The position numbers and the translations under genes were made by a program. Positions 38,761-46,908 of a stretch of 64,000 bases of DNA are shown in pieces. Each line of letters begins with the position of its first letter. Positions within the stretch are counted from its first letter, which is position 1. The notes beneath the pieces are model-generated. The model had not been told where the DNA came from and searched no databases. It was given only the letters and a program-made list of their open reading frames with translations. Where the stretch lies: assembly GCA_026874595.1 (NCBI GenBank), contig JAPPUL010000069.1, forward strand, positions 1,942,001 through 2,006,000, written 5' to 3'. The stretch is from Sipunculus nudus (Eukaryota; Annelida; Sipuncula; Golfingiida; Sipunculidae).

Positions 38761-40056
38761 ATGGGACTTGATTCTCTATTATTAAACTCAGTAAGCCAAA
38801 AGGGTTTAATATATAATATAAAAAACCTTAAAACCACAACTTTGTTATTTCACGGAGTTAAAAACAGCGGTAAGTTACATTTTGCTTATTCTATTGCCAA
38901 AGCTCTAAATTGCCATAAGTTAGATTTTGACTTTTGTAACACGTGCCCAAGCTGCAAAAAGATAAATTCTTCTATCCATCCAGATCTAATAACTCTAAAT
39001 ACAAATATAAATAAAAACAAAATACTAATCTTACTTGAAACACTAAAAGAACGACTTAAGGCTAAAAGCAGCGAAAACCCCAAAATCCAACACCCAAATT
39101 CTAAATTGTTTATAAAAAGCAGTTTTTATTTTAATAGTCTTGTAAATAGATATTTGAATGATAAAAGTGCTTTGAAAAAGGGTCTTAAGGGTCTTGATGA
39201 AAAGATAAACGATGCTCAAATGTTTTTAGACTCTGATATAAACTCTTTAGAAAGGAAAGACATAGAGAAAAAACTTACAAAACTTATAAAGTTAGTAGAT
39301 GAGATAGAAACAACGTTTAAGAATGATAACATTGGTCTTGAGCACGTAAAGGATGTTTTAAAGAAACTTTATACCAAAACCAAAGAAGCAAGATTTAGAG
39401 TAGTAATAATATATGATACGTATAACCTGAAGCTTGAGGGTGCAAATGCTCTTTTAAAGGGAATTGAAGAGCCTCCCAATGGCAATATTATAATACTAAT
39501 AACTGCTGAGATAAGCAAAATAATTCCAACTATAAGCTCACGTGCAACAAAGATTCATTTCCCGCCAAAAAATAAGGAGCTTATTAAGTTAATTCTTAAG
39601 AATGAGTTTATGATAGAGGATGAAATAAAAGAGGATGAAATAAAAGATGACGTCAAAAGCGTATGGGACTACTTTTACAAAGACAGCACGCTTGATTTAG
39701 TTTATGAGTTTTTTGATGAGGTCGCATTAAATTATCAAAAAGGAGATGCCATTTTTAGACTAACAGATAAAATATTAAAAGAATCGTCAATAGAGCTTTT
39801 TTTAGAGAATATAATCAAAGTATTTATAGTAGCAAAAGAAAGGAAACGCAATATTTTGCTAACTGAAGAGAAAGGAAGTAGTTTATATTTGTCATATCTT
39901 GCAGACAAGCAACTAGATGAGCATGTAGAATATGCAACAAACATAGTAAGGGACCTAAGAAGCTATAATATAAACGCAGGACTAAGTCTAAGCTCTTTTC
40001 TAATTGGACTTTCTAGAAGTTATAATCTATGCTTAGAAAAGGAGCGTATGATTTAG
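38761..40056 (+). CDS. holB: DNA polymerase III delta-prime-like clamp loader subunit
   Basis: A 431-aa AAA-type protein, longer than the usual 330 aa. A degenerate Walker A GVKNSGKLH (residues 32-40, Leu instead of Ser/Thr) is followed by a zinc knot with Cys 51, 59, 62 and 65 (CNTCPSCKK) and HPDLITLN. A hydrophilic insertion lies about residues 100-200. The core resumes with RVVIIYDTYNLKLEGANALLKGIEEPPNG and ISSRATKIHF (the SRC-like motif, here SRA). Delta-prime does not hydrolyse ATP, which fits the degenerate P-loop. The assignment is good; the insertion is unusual. Confidence 0.8.
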   Translation: MGLDSLLLNSVSQKGLIYNIKNLKTTTLLFHGVKNSGKLHFAYSIAKALNCHKLDFDFCNTCPSCKKINSSIHPDLITLNTNINKNKILILLETLKERLKAKSSENPKIQHPNSKLFIKSSFYFNSLVNRYLNDKSALKKGLKGLDEKINDAQMFLDSDINSLERKDIEKKLTKLIKLVDEIETTFKNDNIGLEHVKDVLKKLYTKTKEARFRVVIIYDTYNLKLEGANALLKGIEEPPNGNIIILITAEISKIIPTISSRATKIHFPPKNKELIKLILKNEFMIEDEIKEDEIKDDVKSVWDYFYKDSTLDLVYEFFDEVALNYQKGDAIFRLTDKILKESSIELFLENIIKVFIVAKERKRNILLTEEKGSSLYLSYLADKQLDEHVEYATNIVRDLRSYNINAGLSLSSFLIGLSRSYNLCLEKERMI

Positions 40057-40058
40057 CA

Positions 40059-40093
40059 TGGGGACATATTGAATATTGGGGACATATTGAATA
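40059..40093 (+). repeat. Two 17-bp repeats TGGGGACATATTGAATA
   Basis: Exact copies at 40059-40075 and 40077-40093, separated by one T, just after the holB-like stop codon. No transposase is seen nearby. Confidence 0.8.
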
Positions 40094-40244
40094 TAAAGAA
40101 ATATTTTTGAAGCTTTTTTTACAAAATTAGTAATAATGTTTATAGAAGCATTATTTAAGTATAAATATATACTTAATATTTAAGTATATGGGGTTAATAC
40201 AATTAGATAAAGGAAAAGATAAAGGAAAGAGGATAAATATAAGA

Positions 40245-42086
40245 ATGACAGCAGGTAGAATAGGCAAGTTAAGGAAAATACATATATATGCAATACTAAG
40301 CTTTATATTAATATTTGGTGGTTGTGGGCATGAGACTCAGAATGAGACTCAGAATAAAAAGAATCTTACAAAGACAGATAAAAAAGATGGTTTTGGATTA
40401 GACTATGAATTTAAAAAACTTGAAAAGAGTAAAACATATAAATCAGACATAGAGTACATAAAAAAAGAAGGGATAATAACAACAAAAGTCCAGGCATTAA
40501 ATCCTAAGACAAATATAAAAACTACAAATTTCAAAGTTAAAATAAGTCAAATAGACAATTCACATTTCCCAGAAATAACTATAGTAGTAAGCGTTACAGA
40601 TGAAGCTGGCAATCCTCTTGTCGTAAACCCTGATTTATTTAGAATAGAAGAAAACGGTTTTACAATACCTAAAAAGAATATTTTAAAGATAGAGCTTAAA
40701 AAGAATATAGATAAGAATAAAAAGATAAAACCTCTTAATGTTGTACTGGCACTAGATAAGAGTCGTTCGATGTCGCTTGAGGGAAAAGAAAAGATACAAA
40801 CTCTAGAATATGCAAAAAATGCAGCAGTAGAGTTCATAAACCAAAGCCAGGACAACGATATAATCCGGGTTATCGCCTTTGACGGTGATTTACATTTGCT
40901 TGGAACAAACGAAAGTGCAATTGCACAAATAAGAAATCTAAATGCCAAAGGTTCAACAGCCTTATATGCTGTACTATTTAATGCTGTTAAGGAGCTTCAG
41001 CTTGGAGGAGGAATAAAGGCTGTAATATTACTTACAGATGGAAATAATGACACAAGAGGAACAATAAACACATCGTTAAAATCTATAACCTTTGATGATG
41101 GCATACACGCCGCAAATCAACTGGCAATACCTATATTTGCTATAGCATTTGGCAGCAAGGCTGATATAGAGACTCTAAAAAAGATAACAAGACAGACCCA
41201 TGGAATACTATTTAAAACGGGAGAGCGAGAGGAGATTAAAGAATTATATGACAAAATAAGAGATATTATAAATACACAATATATGATAACTTACAAAACG
41301 AATTCAATAGAGGAAGTAACGGATGTAAAGGTAGAGCTGGGACAGATAAAGGATAAGCGTGCATTTATAACCCCAAAACATATAGTAGATAGGGAAAAAC
41401 GTATTAGCAAAGAGATTGAGATTGTATCTAAAAAGTCAACAGAACTACAAAATATAAAAAAGAGTTTAGAAAAGCGTTTACAGGATACAGTATCACAAGA
41501 GAAGAAACTAGCAAATGAACTTGCCTTGCTATCTGGCAGGCGTAAGGAACTTAGTTTAAGGGAAGATAAGCTAGAAAAGAAGGATAAAGAACTTAGAGAT
41601 TATCAAATAGCTATAGACAAACTAAGAGACAAACTACAAAAACTTGAAAAGGAGTTAAATGAGAAAGAGAAAGACTATGAATTAGACCGTTTAAAGCTTT
41701 CACAGGAAAAAGAGACTTTAAAGAAACAGGAAGAATCACAAAATATATATGCAAATACCTTATCTAAAAAAGATACAAAACTACAAAAACTTGAAAAGGA
41801 ATTAAATACAAAGTTAAAATCTCTTGAACGAGAGAAGTCAAAACTACTTGAGGAACAAAAATCGCTTGCAAGTAAAAATAAATCCTTATCCGGGCTAATA
41901 AACGAAAACCAAACAAAACTAATTAAGCTAAATGAAGCTAATATAAATCTTGAAAAAGAAAAACAGGCAATACTTAAGTTAAAAAAGAAGCTTATAAGGG
42001 TTCTTGCTAACATAAAAGAGGGACATAAAGAAGCACTTGAAGAAGCACTTGATAATGAGAAGGTGCTAAATAATATAAAGCCCTAA
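40245..42086 (+). CDS. VWA-domain lipoprotein with long C-terminal coiled coil
   Basis: I prefer ATG 40245 to 40188: it leaves AAAGGAAAGAGG upstream and yields a lipoprotein signal ending IFGGC (Cys 27), typical of relaxed spirochaetal lipoboxes. A beta-rich N-terminal part (VTIVVSVTDEAGNPL style) precedes a VWA domain with a complete MIDAS: VVLALDKSRSMS (D-x-S-x-S), GSTALY and LLTDGNNDTRG. From about residue 375 to the end is a charged coiled coil (KLEKELNEKEKDYELDR and similar). It probably sits on the periplasmic or outer surface and binds a partner through metal. Function unknown. Confidence 0.8.
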   Translation: MTAGRIGKLRKIHIYAILSFILIFGGCGHETQNETQNKKNLTKTDKKDGFGLDYEFKKLEKSKTYKSDIEYIKKEGIITTKVQALNPKTNIKTTNFKVKISQIDNSHFPEITIVVSVTDEAGNPLVVNPDLFRIEENGFTIPKKNILKIELKKNIDKNKKIKPLNVVLALDKSRSMSLEGKEKIQTLEYAKNAAVEFINQSQDNDIIRVIAFDGDLHLLGTNESAIAQIRNLNAKGSTALYAVLFNAVKELQLGGGIKAVILLTDGNNDTRGTINTSLKSITFDDGIHAANQLAIPIFAIAFGSKADIETLKKITRQTHGILFKTGEREEIKELYDKIRDIINTQYMITYKTNSIEEVTDVKVELGQIKDKRAFITPKHIVDREKRISKEIEIVSKKSTELQNIKKSLEKRLQDTVSQEKKLANELALLSGRRKELSLREDKLEKKDKELRDYQIAIDKLRDKLQKLEKELNEKEKDYELDRLKLSQEKETLKKQEESQNIYANTLSKKDTKLQKLEKELNTKLKSLEREKSKLLEEQKSLASKNKSLSGLINENQTKLIKLNEANINLEKEKQAILKLKKKLIRVLANIKEGHKEALEEALDNEKVLNNIKP

Positions 42087-42105
42087 AGATACAGTTTTAT
42101 TTTTT

Positions 42106-42188
42106 GCCCAGAGCCGGACTTGAACCGGCATGAGGGAGTCCTCACTAGCCCCTCAAGCTAGCGTGTCTACCAATTCCACCACCTGGGC
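42106..42188 (-). tRNA. tRNA-Leu (GAG)
   Basis: On the minus strand GCCCAGG is the acceptor, with 3' partner CTGGGC and discriminator A; no encoded CCA. The D-arm GGTGGAATTGGTAGACAC is typical of Leu, the anticodon stem CTAGC/GCTAG encloses TTGAGGG (anticodon GAG), and a class II variable arm and T-arm GCCGG-TTCAAGT-CCGGC follow. Confidence 0.95.
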
Positions 42189-42437
42189 TTTTTGTTAATT
42201 AGAATATTAAATTAAAAAAAACGTAAATGAGCCAATAGAAAATGAGATAATAGAGTAAGAAAAGTAAGAAAATATAGATTAAAATGCAATAATTTAAAAT
42301 AACAAGTTTATGGATTAATATAAAATTCGGCTAAATCAGATAATATAAGGGTAAAAAAATATAGTTACAAACCGAGCATAAGTCGTAAGGGTAAGGAAAA
42401 TATATAAGAAAGAAGAATAAGATTAAGGTGTAGATGT
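42189..42437. other. Intergenic, 249 bases, very AT-rich
   Basis: Lies between the tRNA-Leu 5' end and the lipoprotein gene. No ORF or clear hairpin. It presumably carries both divergent promoters. AAGGTG at about 42426 is the likely ribosome-binding site of the next gene. Confidence 0.4.
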
Positions 42438-42950
42438 ATGAACAAGTCAAAAGTGTTAATACTAGTTCTAACGCTAGTGGTATTATTTATGTTATCGTGT
42501 ACAGAAGAAAGTAATAAAAGCAAAGAAAAGATTATAAGCGATAGGAATAAAGAGTATGTAAAATACTTTCATAAAAGAGAATTAATCCCAAACAAAACAT
42601 TTAGTCATATGCAAACCAAGTTTAAAAGAGAAATAAGCGGAGACGCTATAGAAATAATATCAACATTACAAAGAATAGAAAACGAAAGAGGACACTTTTA
42701 CAAAGTATTTTATAATAGGTTTGGGAAGATACTACGTTACAAATTATTCGAGAAGGGAGAATTTGTATCTTCAGCAAGATATAAATATAAAAGAGAGCCA
42801 AAAGATAAAACGAAACTTGAAAGTATAGAATATTATAACAAGGTTGGAAAAGTTATTGCATGGGATATTATAATATACGACGAAGTAGGTAAAGCTAAAA
42901 AGACGATAAGATACAAGGGGCAAGGAAATAAATTGATAAATATCTTCTAG
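42438..42950 (+). CDS. Predicted lipoprotein, unknown function
   Basis: A 170-aa protein with signal MNKSKVLILVLTLVVLFMLSC: basic n-region, long hydrophobic core and lipobox FMLSC (Cys 21). The mature part is hydrophilic, with TEESNKSKEK as a tether and repeated beta-like segments (GHFYKVFYNRFGKILRYKL, ESIEYYNKVGKVIAWDI, YDEVGKAKKTIRYKG) that resemble MORN/YD-like hairpins. It may be anchored at the inner or outer membrane. Family not recognised. It is followed 91 nt later by the DUF2225 gene. Confidence 0.7.
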   Translation: MNKSKVLILVLTLVVLFMLSCTEESNKSKEKIISDRNKEYVKYFHKRELIPNKTFSHMQTKFKREISGDAIEIISTLQRIENERGHFYKVFYNRFGKILRYKLFEKGEFVSSARYKYKREPKDKTKLESIEYYNKVGKVIAWDIIIYDEVGKAKKTIRYKGQGNKLINIF

Positions 42951-43041
42951 CAACTTTTTACTCAAAAAAGACAAGACATTAGAAGAACTTTAAGAAAAGC
43001 TTATGAAGTTACATAACATATAGCTGAGGACAAACCTTTAT

Positions 43042-43890
43042 ATGCCAAATGGTAAAGATATAATATCATCTCTATTCTCAAAAAGAGATACTCAAATATG
43101 TCCGATATGTAATTCGATAATGCACCTAGAAAAGCTTAACAATCTAGCTTTAAAAAAGCTTGAGAATGGGCTTTCATTAGAACTGCGTCAAAACTATAGA
43201 CCCCATGAGAGTTTTGGAGTAGTTATCCCTATTTTATATTCAGTTTTTGTATGTACAAAATGTTATTATGCTGCATTTAAAGAAGATTTACATCCTAAAA
43301 ACAATGATGTAAAGATATTGCTTGAAGAAGATAAACAAAATCGTGTAAAGCTTGTTAATAGATTATTTAACGATATTAGTTTTAGTACAAGAAGAAATAT
43401 AGAACATGGTTTTTTGAGTTATTTACTTGGGATAGTCTGTTATGCTAAAAAAGAAAATGAAGATAAAATATATGGCTTTAAAAAAGCCTTATGTGCTTTG
43501 CGGGGAGCCTGGCTTGCAAAAGACATTGCAAAGCACTATGAAAACGATAGTTTTGCCTTAATCTATAGCATACTATTTAAGAAGGCTGCTGTATATTATA
43601 GTATAGCCTTTACCTATTTCCAAAGTAATAAATCTAAAATAGAGGGTGCTCAATTTGTTGGACCAGATATAAATAAAGATTTTGGATATGCGGGTGTAAT
43701 ATATCTAACAGGTTATTTGAATTATAGATTATCAAACTTTGATAAGAATGAAGAGCGAAAGAAAAGAACTTTGGATAATGTAATAAAGATAATGCGACTT
43801 GTTATAGAGCGAAGGGATTCTGATTTATTATTAATAAAGAACGCAAGAGAAATATCAGAAGCTGCAACAAATATCTTATCACGAGGCTAA
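43042..43890 (+). CDS. DUF2225 family protein
   Basis: A 282-aa cytoplasmic protein with a zinc-ribbon-like N-terminus: CPICNSIMHLEK (residues 19-22) and later VCTKCYYAAFKED. The C-terminal region is helical and TPR-like (FKKALCALRGAWLAKDIAKHYEND, KKAAVYYSIAFTYFQ). The Cys pairs and following helices fit DUF2225, a family found in spirochaetes and clostridia with no known activity. The next gene starts one base after the stop, so an operon is likely. Confidence 0.8.
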   Translation: MPNGKDIISSLFSKRDTQICPICNSIMHLEKLNNLALKKLENGLSLELRQNYRPHESFGVVIPILYSVFVCTKCYYAAFKEDLHPKNNDVKILLEEDKQNRVKLVNRLFNDISFSTRRNIEHGFLSYLLGIVCYAKKENEDKIYGFKKALCALRGAWLAKDIAKHYENDSFALIYSILFKKAAVYYSIAFTYFQSNKSKIEGAQFVGPDINKDFGYAGVIYLTGYLNYRLSNFDKNEERKKRTLDNVIKIMRLVIERRDSDLLLIKNAREISEAATNILSRG

Positions 43891-43891
43891 A

Positions 43892-44332
43892 ATGGATAAA
43901 AGTATACAAGATATACTTGAAAGGGAGTTTAATAAGGTAGGCTTTGAAGGTTCGTCAGATGAATCTTACAATCGATATCTGCAGGCTATCCAAGAATATA
44001 AAGTAAATACAAAAAGAGAGGAGAAAACAAATACCCCCCTTACAGATTATACCTCGCAACAAAACTCACAAGAAATACTAAGTCAAAAGACCCTGCCACA
44101 AGAACTTAGTCTAAGAAAGACATTAGATAAAAAGGTTATAGTCAATCTTTTAGATCCGCTTGGAAATACAAAAACCCTGCAAGAAGACACTCCAAAAGGA
44201 AAAGACAAATCAAATCCAAACGTAAAAACGAAAGCTTTAAAAGCAAAAGCTTTAGCAAAAGAGAATTTGCTATTTTTTAATAAAAGTCTTACAAAAGAAG
44301 AGATAAAGACTATATTAACGCAGATAGGGTAA
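43892..44332 (+). CDS. Hypothetical protein, low complexity
   Basis: A 146-aa hydrophilic, lysine/glutamine-rich protein starting ATG GAT AAA right after the DUF2225 stop. The first 35 residues are helical (MDKSIQDILEREFNKVG). The middle is low-complexity (TDYTSQQNSQEILSQKTLPQ) and the end has a helix FFNKSLTKEEIKTILTQIG. No signal peptide, no family recognised. The tight spacing implies it works with the DUF2225 protein. Confidence 0.6.
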   Translation: MDKSIQDILEREFNKVGFEGSSDESYNRYLQAIQEYKVNTKREEKTNTPLTDYTSQQNSQEILSQKTLPQELSLRKTLDKKVIVNLLDPLGNTKTLQEDTPKGKDKSNPNVKTKALKAKALAKENLLFFNKSLTKEEIKTILTQIG

Positions 44333-44371
44333 AAGAAAAAAGCAAATAGGATACTAAATAAAAGATATGTT

Positions 44372-45547
44372 ATGGTACAAACAGGACTTTATAATCTTAT
44401 CACAAATAATAATCTGGCGTCGAATCTCCTATACGGACATAAGCTAGGTCTTCTAATAAATCCAAGCTCCATAAATTCTAATTATAAACATATACTTAGA
44501 ATATTAAACGAAAGAAAAGAGCAATTTAATTTAAAGAAGGTATTCACCCCCCAACATGGATATAAAGCTGATGTGCAGGCTAATATGCTAGAGTCAAAAG
44601 ACATGCTTGACCCTATAACCAAAGTGCGAGTATACAGCTTATATAACAAAACCAGAGAACCGACAAAGGAAATGCTTGAAGATATAGATACTATTATAAT
44701 AGACTTGCAAGACGTTGGGACAAGAGTATATACCTATATTTGGACAATGTTTAAGATGCTTGAAGGAGCTGCTAGATATAACAAAAATGTTATATTACTT
44801 GACAGACCAAATCCGATAGGGAGTGTTGCAATTGAAGGCAATGTACTTGAGGCTGAGTACAAATCATTTGTAGGTCTTTACCCGATACCGATGCGACATG
44901 GAATGACAATAGGCGAACTTGCAATAATGTTTAATAAGAAAATAAAGAGCAATTTAAAAGTAATTAGAATGAAGCATTATAAACGTGATATGTTTTTTTG
45001 TGATACTAAATTACCTTGGGTAATGCCCTCTCCGAATATGCCAACACCTAAAACTGCTATACTTTATCCTATGGGAGTAATATTTGAAGGAACAAACGTA
45101 TCAGAAGGCCGAGGGACAACACTCCCCTTTGAACTAATTGGGGCACCATATATAGACGCAAATGAATTAAAGCGTGAAATGGACACTCATAATATACCAT
45201 ATGTATATTTTAGAGAAGTATACTTTAGGCCAACATTTGATAAATATGCAGGAGAGTGCTGTAATGGATTGCAAATTCACCCTCTTGACGAAAAGAAATT
45301 TAGACCTTATATAGTAGGGTTAGCTCTTTTAAGCTGTATACAGAAGTTATACTATAAAGTGTTCAAATGGCTTGAGGGTCCATACGAATACGAATATACT
45401 AAAAGGCCAATCGATATAATACTAGGGAGCAAGAACTTACGTAAAAGCCTATTTACAAAAGAAAATATTTATGATACTATTGAGGATGAATGGAAAGAAG
45501 AGCTAAACAGTTTTATAAAAGAGCGTAATGCCTCTTTGCTATATTAA
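44372..45547 (+). CDS. DUF1343 / NamZ-type exo-beta-N-acetylmuramidase-like protein
   Basis: A 391-aa protein with the DUF1343 landmarks: LGLLINPSSINSNYK, FTPQHGYKADVQANM, IDLQDVGTRVYTYIWTMF, LLDRPNPIGSVAIEGN, PMRHGMTIGELA, LPWVMPSPNMPT and FEGTNVSEGRGTTLPFELIG. NamZ members release terminal MurNAc from muropeptides. No N-terminal signal peptide is visible from ATG 44372, unlike many exported members, so it may act in the cytoplasm on recycled fragments (inference). The start lacks a clear Shine-Dalgarno. Confidence 0.85.
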   Translation: MVQTGLYNLITNNNLASNLLYGHKLGLLINPSSINSNYKHILRILNERKEQFNLKKVFTPQHGYKADVQANMLESKDMLDPITKVRVYSLYNKTREPTKEMLEDIDTIIIDLQDVGTRVYTYIWTMFKMLEGAARYNKNVILLDRPNPIGSVAIEGNVLEAEYKSFVGLYPIPMRHGMTIGELAIMFNKKIKSNLKVIRMKHYKRDMFFCDTKLPWVMPSPNMPTPKTAILYPMGVIFEGTNVSEGRGTTLPFELIGAPYIDANELKREMDTHNIPYVYFREVYFRPTFDKYAGECCNGLQIHPLDEKKFRPYIVGLALLSCIQKLYYKVFKWLEGPYEYEYTKRPIDIILGSKNLRKSLFTKENIYDTIEDEWKEELNSFIKERNASLLY

Positions 45548-45678
45548 AATAAAATATATGGCAAAGCATGCAATTACAGTAGCTTATAGGTAATTGCATA
45601 TATAAGAATAATCTTAATCTAGATTAAGAAAAACCCATATAACTATATAGAGATAATAAGAAAGCTCATAAGGTGAAT

Positions 45679-46908
45679 ATGTCAGACCACTATGCCCCAA
45701 ATGATAAAAAGATAGGATTAGTATTCTCAGGAGGCCCTGCTCCTGCGGCAAATGCAGTTATATCAGCAATAACAATAAGCTTTATAAGTAAAGGCTATAC
45801 TGTAATTGGTTTTATGGACGGTTATAAATATATAGTGGAATATGAGAAAGGCAAGACAAGCTTAAAAGAAGGAATACATTACAAAGTATTGCAAATAAAT
45901 GAGATAGGAGCAATACGAAACCAAAGAGGGATATATATAAGGACCTCACGTGTAAATCCGGGCAAAGCAATAAAGAAAGTAGAGGATTTAAAAGACAATG
46001 AAAAGAATAAGCCACTTAAGAATTTACTAGATGCCTTAGAATTGCTAAATATAGGGCTTTTGATATCGATAGGAGGAGATGACACATTAAGGACAGCAAA
46101 TCTAATAGATCTAATGGGGATGCCGACAATCCACATACCAAAGACAATAGACAATGATTATTATGGGATACCATGGACATTTGGATATTGGACAAGTGTT
46201 GATGTTGCACAAAAGACTTTATTAAACTTAAGATCAGATGCAGCAGCAACAAACAGTTATTTTGTGGCTGAGATAATGGGCAGAAAGACGGGTTGGTTGA
46301 CTTATGCTGCGGGGATAGCGGGAGAGGCTATTGAGATGATATCGGTAGAGGATATAGAAAGTGAGGAGTTTGAGGTTGACTTAATTAAGATATGCGAAGA
46401 ACTAGTAGATATAATATTAACCCGCGAAAAGCTTGACAAGCATTATGGAATAATATGTGTAGCGGAAGGACTTGCAGACAGACTGCCTGAGGCTTTACTA
46501 CCAACGGTAAAAGATGAATTTGAACATAAAGCATTGGGCAAAGCAGAGATAGGCAAGGTAATAGCTAGCAAAGTACAAGATATATACCTAAGAAGAACAA
46601 ATAATAGTTTAAAGATAAATGCAAAACAAATAGGCTATGAAACTAGAACAGCTTCACCAATAAGCTTTGATGTGGTACTGGCATCTGCTTTGGGATACGG
46701 AGCATATAAACTTTATAGTGAAAATAAGACAGGACATATGGTTAGCGTACTTGACAATTTTAACATAAAGGGAATAGAGTTCAAAGAGCTAATTGATAAA
46801 AATACGCTAACAACAAAAGTAAGATATGTTCCGCATAACGATGACTTTTACAATATAAAGCAAACGCTTTCCTATAGGTCAGTAAAGAAATGGAGAAGAT
46901 TAACCTAA
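45679..46908 (+). CDS. Phosphofructokinase, GGDD type (probably PPi-dependent)
   Basis: About 409 aa. ATG 45679 is preferred: AAGGTGA just before it serves as ribosome-binding site, though GTG 45673 is possible. PFK motifs: LVFSGGPAPAANAVISA (normally GxNAVI), ISIGGDDTLRTANL, HIPKTIDNDYYG, FVAEIMGRKTGWLTYAAG. The second Asp in GGDD blocks the ATP phosphate and is characteristic of pyrophosphate-dependent enzymes; PKTID supports this. It would interconvert fructose-6-phosphate and the bisphosphate reversibly in glycolysis. It overlaps the next PFK gene by 19 nt. Confidence 0.85.
   Translation: MSDHYAPNDKKIGLVFSGGPAPAANAVISAITISFISKGYTVIGFMDGYKYIVEYEKGKTSLKEGIHYKVLQINEIGAIRNQRGIYIRTSRVNPGKAIKKVEDLKDNEKNKPLKNLLDALELLNIGLLISIGGDDTLRTANLIDLMGMPTIHIPKTIDNDYYGIPWTFGYWTSVDVAQKTLLNLRSDAAATNSYFVAEIMGRKTGWLTYAAGIAGEAIEMISVEDIESEEFEVDLIKICEELVDIILTREKLDKHYGIICVAEGLADRLPEALLPTVKDEFEHKALGKAEIGKVIASKVQDIYLRRTNNSLKINAKQIGYETRTASPISFDVVLASALGYGAYKLYSENKTGHMVSVLDNFNIKGIEFKELIDKNTLTTKVRYVPHNDDFYNIKQTLSYRSVKKWRRLT

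Noticed and set aside
38761-40056. DnaX (gamma/tau) instead of delta-prime
   Set aside because: The P-loop lacks the Ser/Thr needed for ATP binding in DnaX, and the length and C-terminal region do not suit tau.
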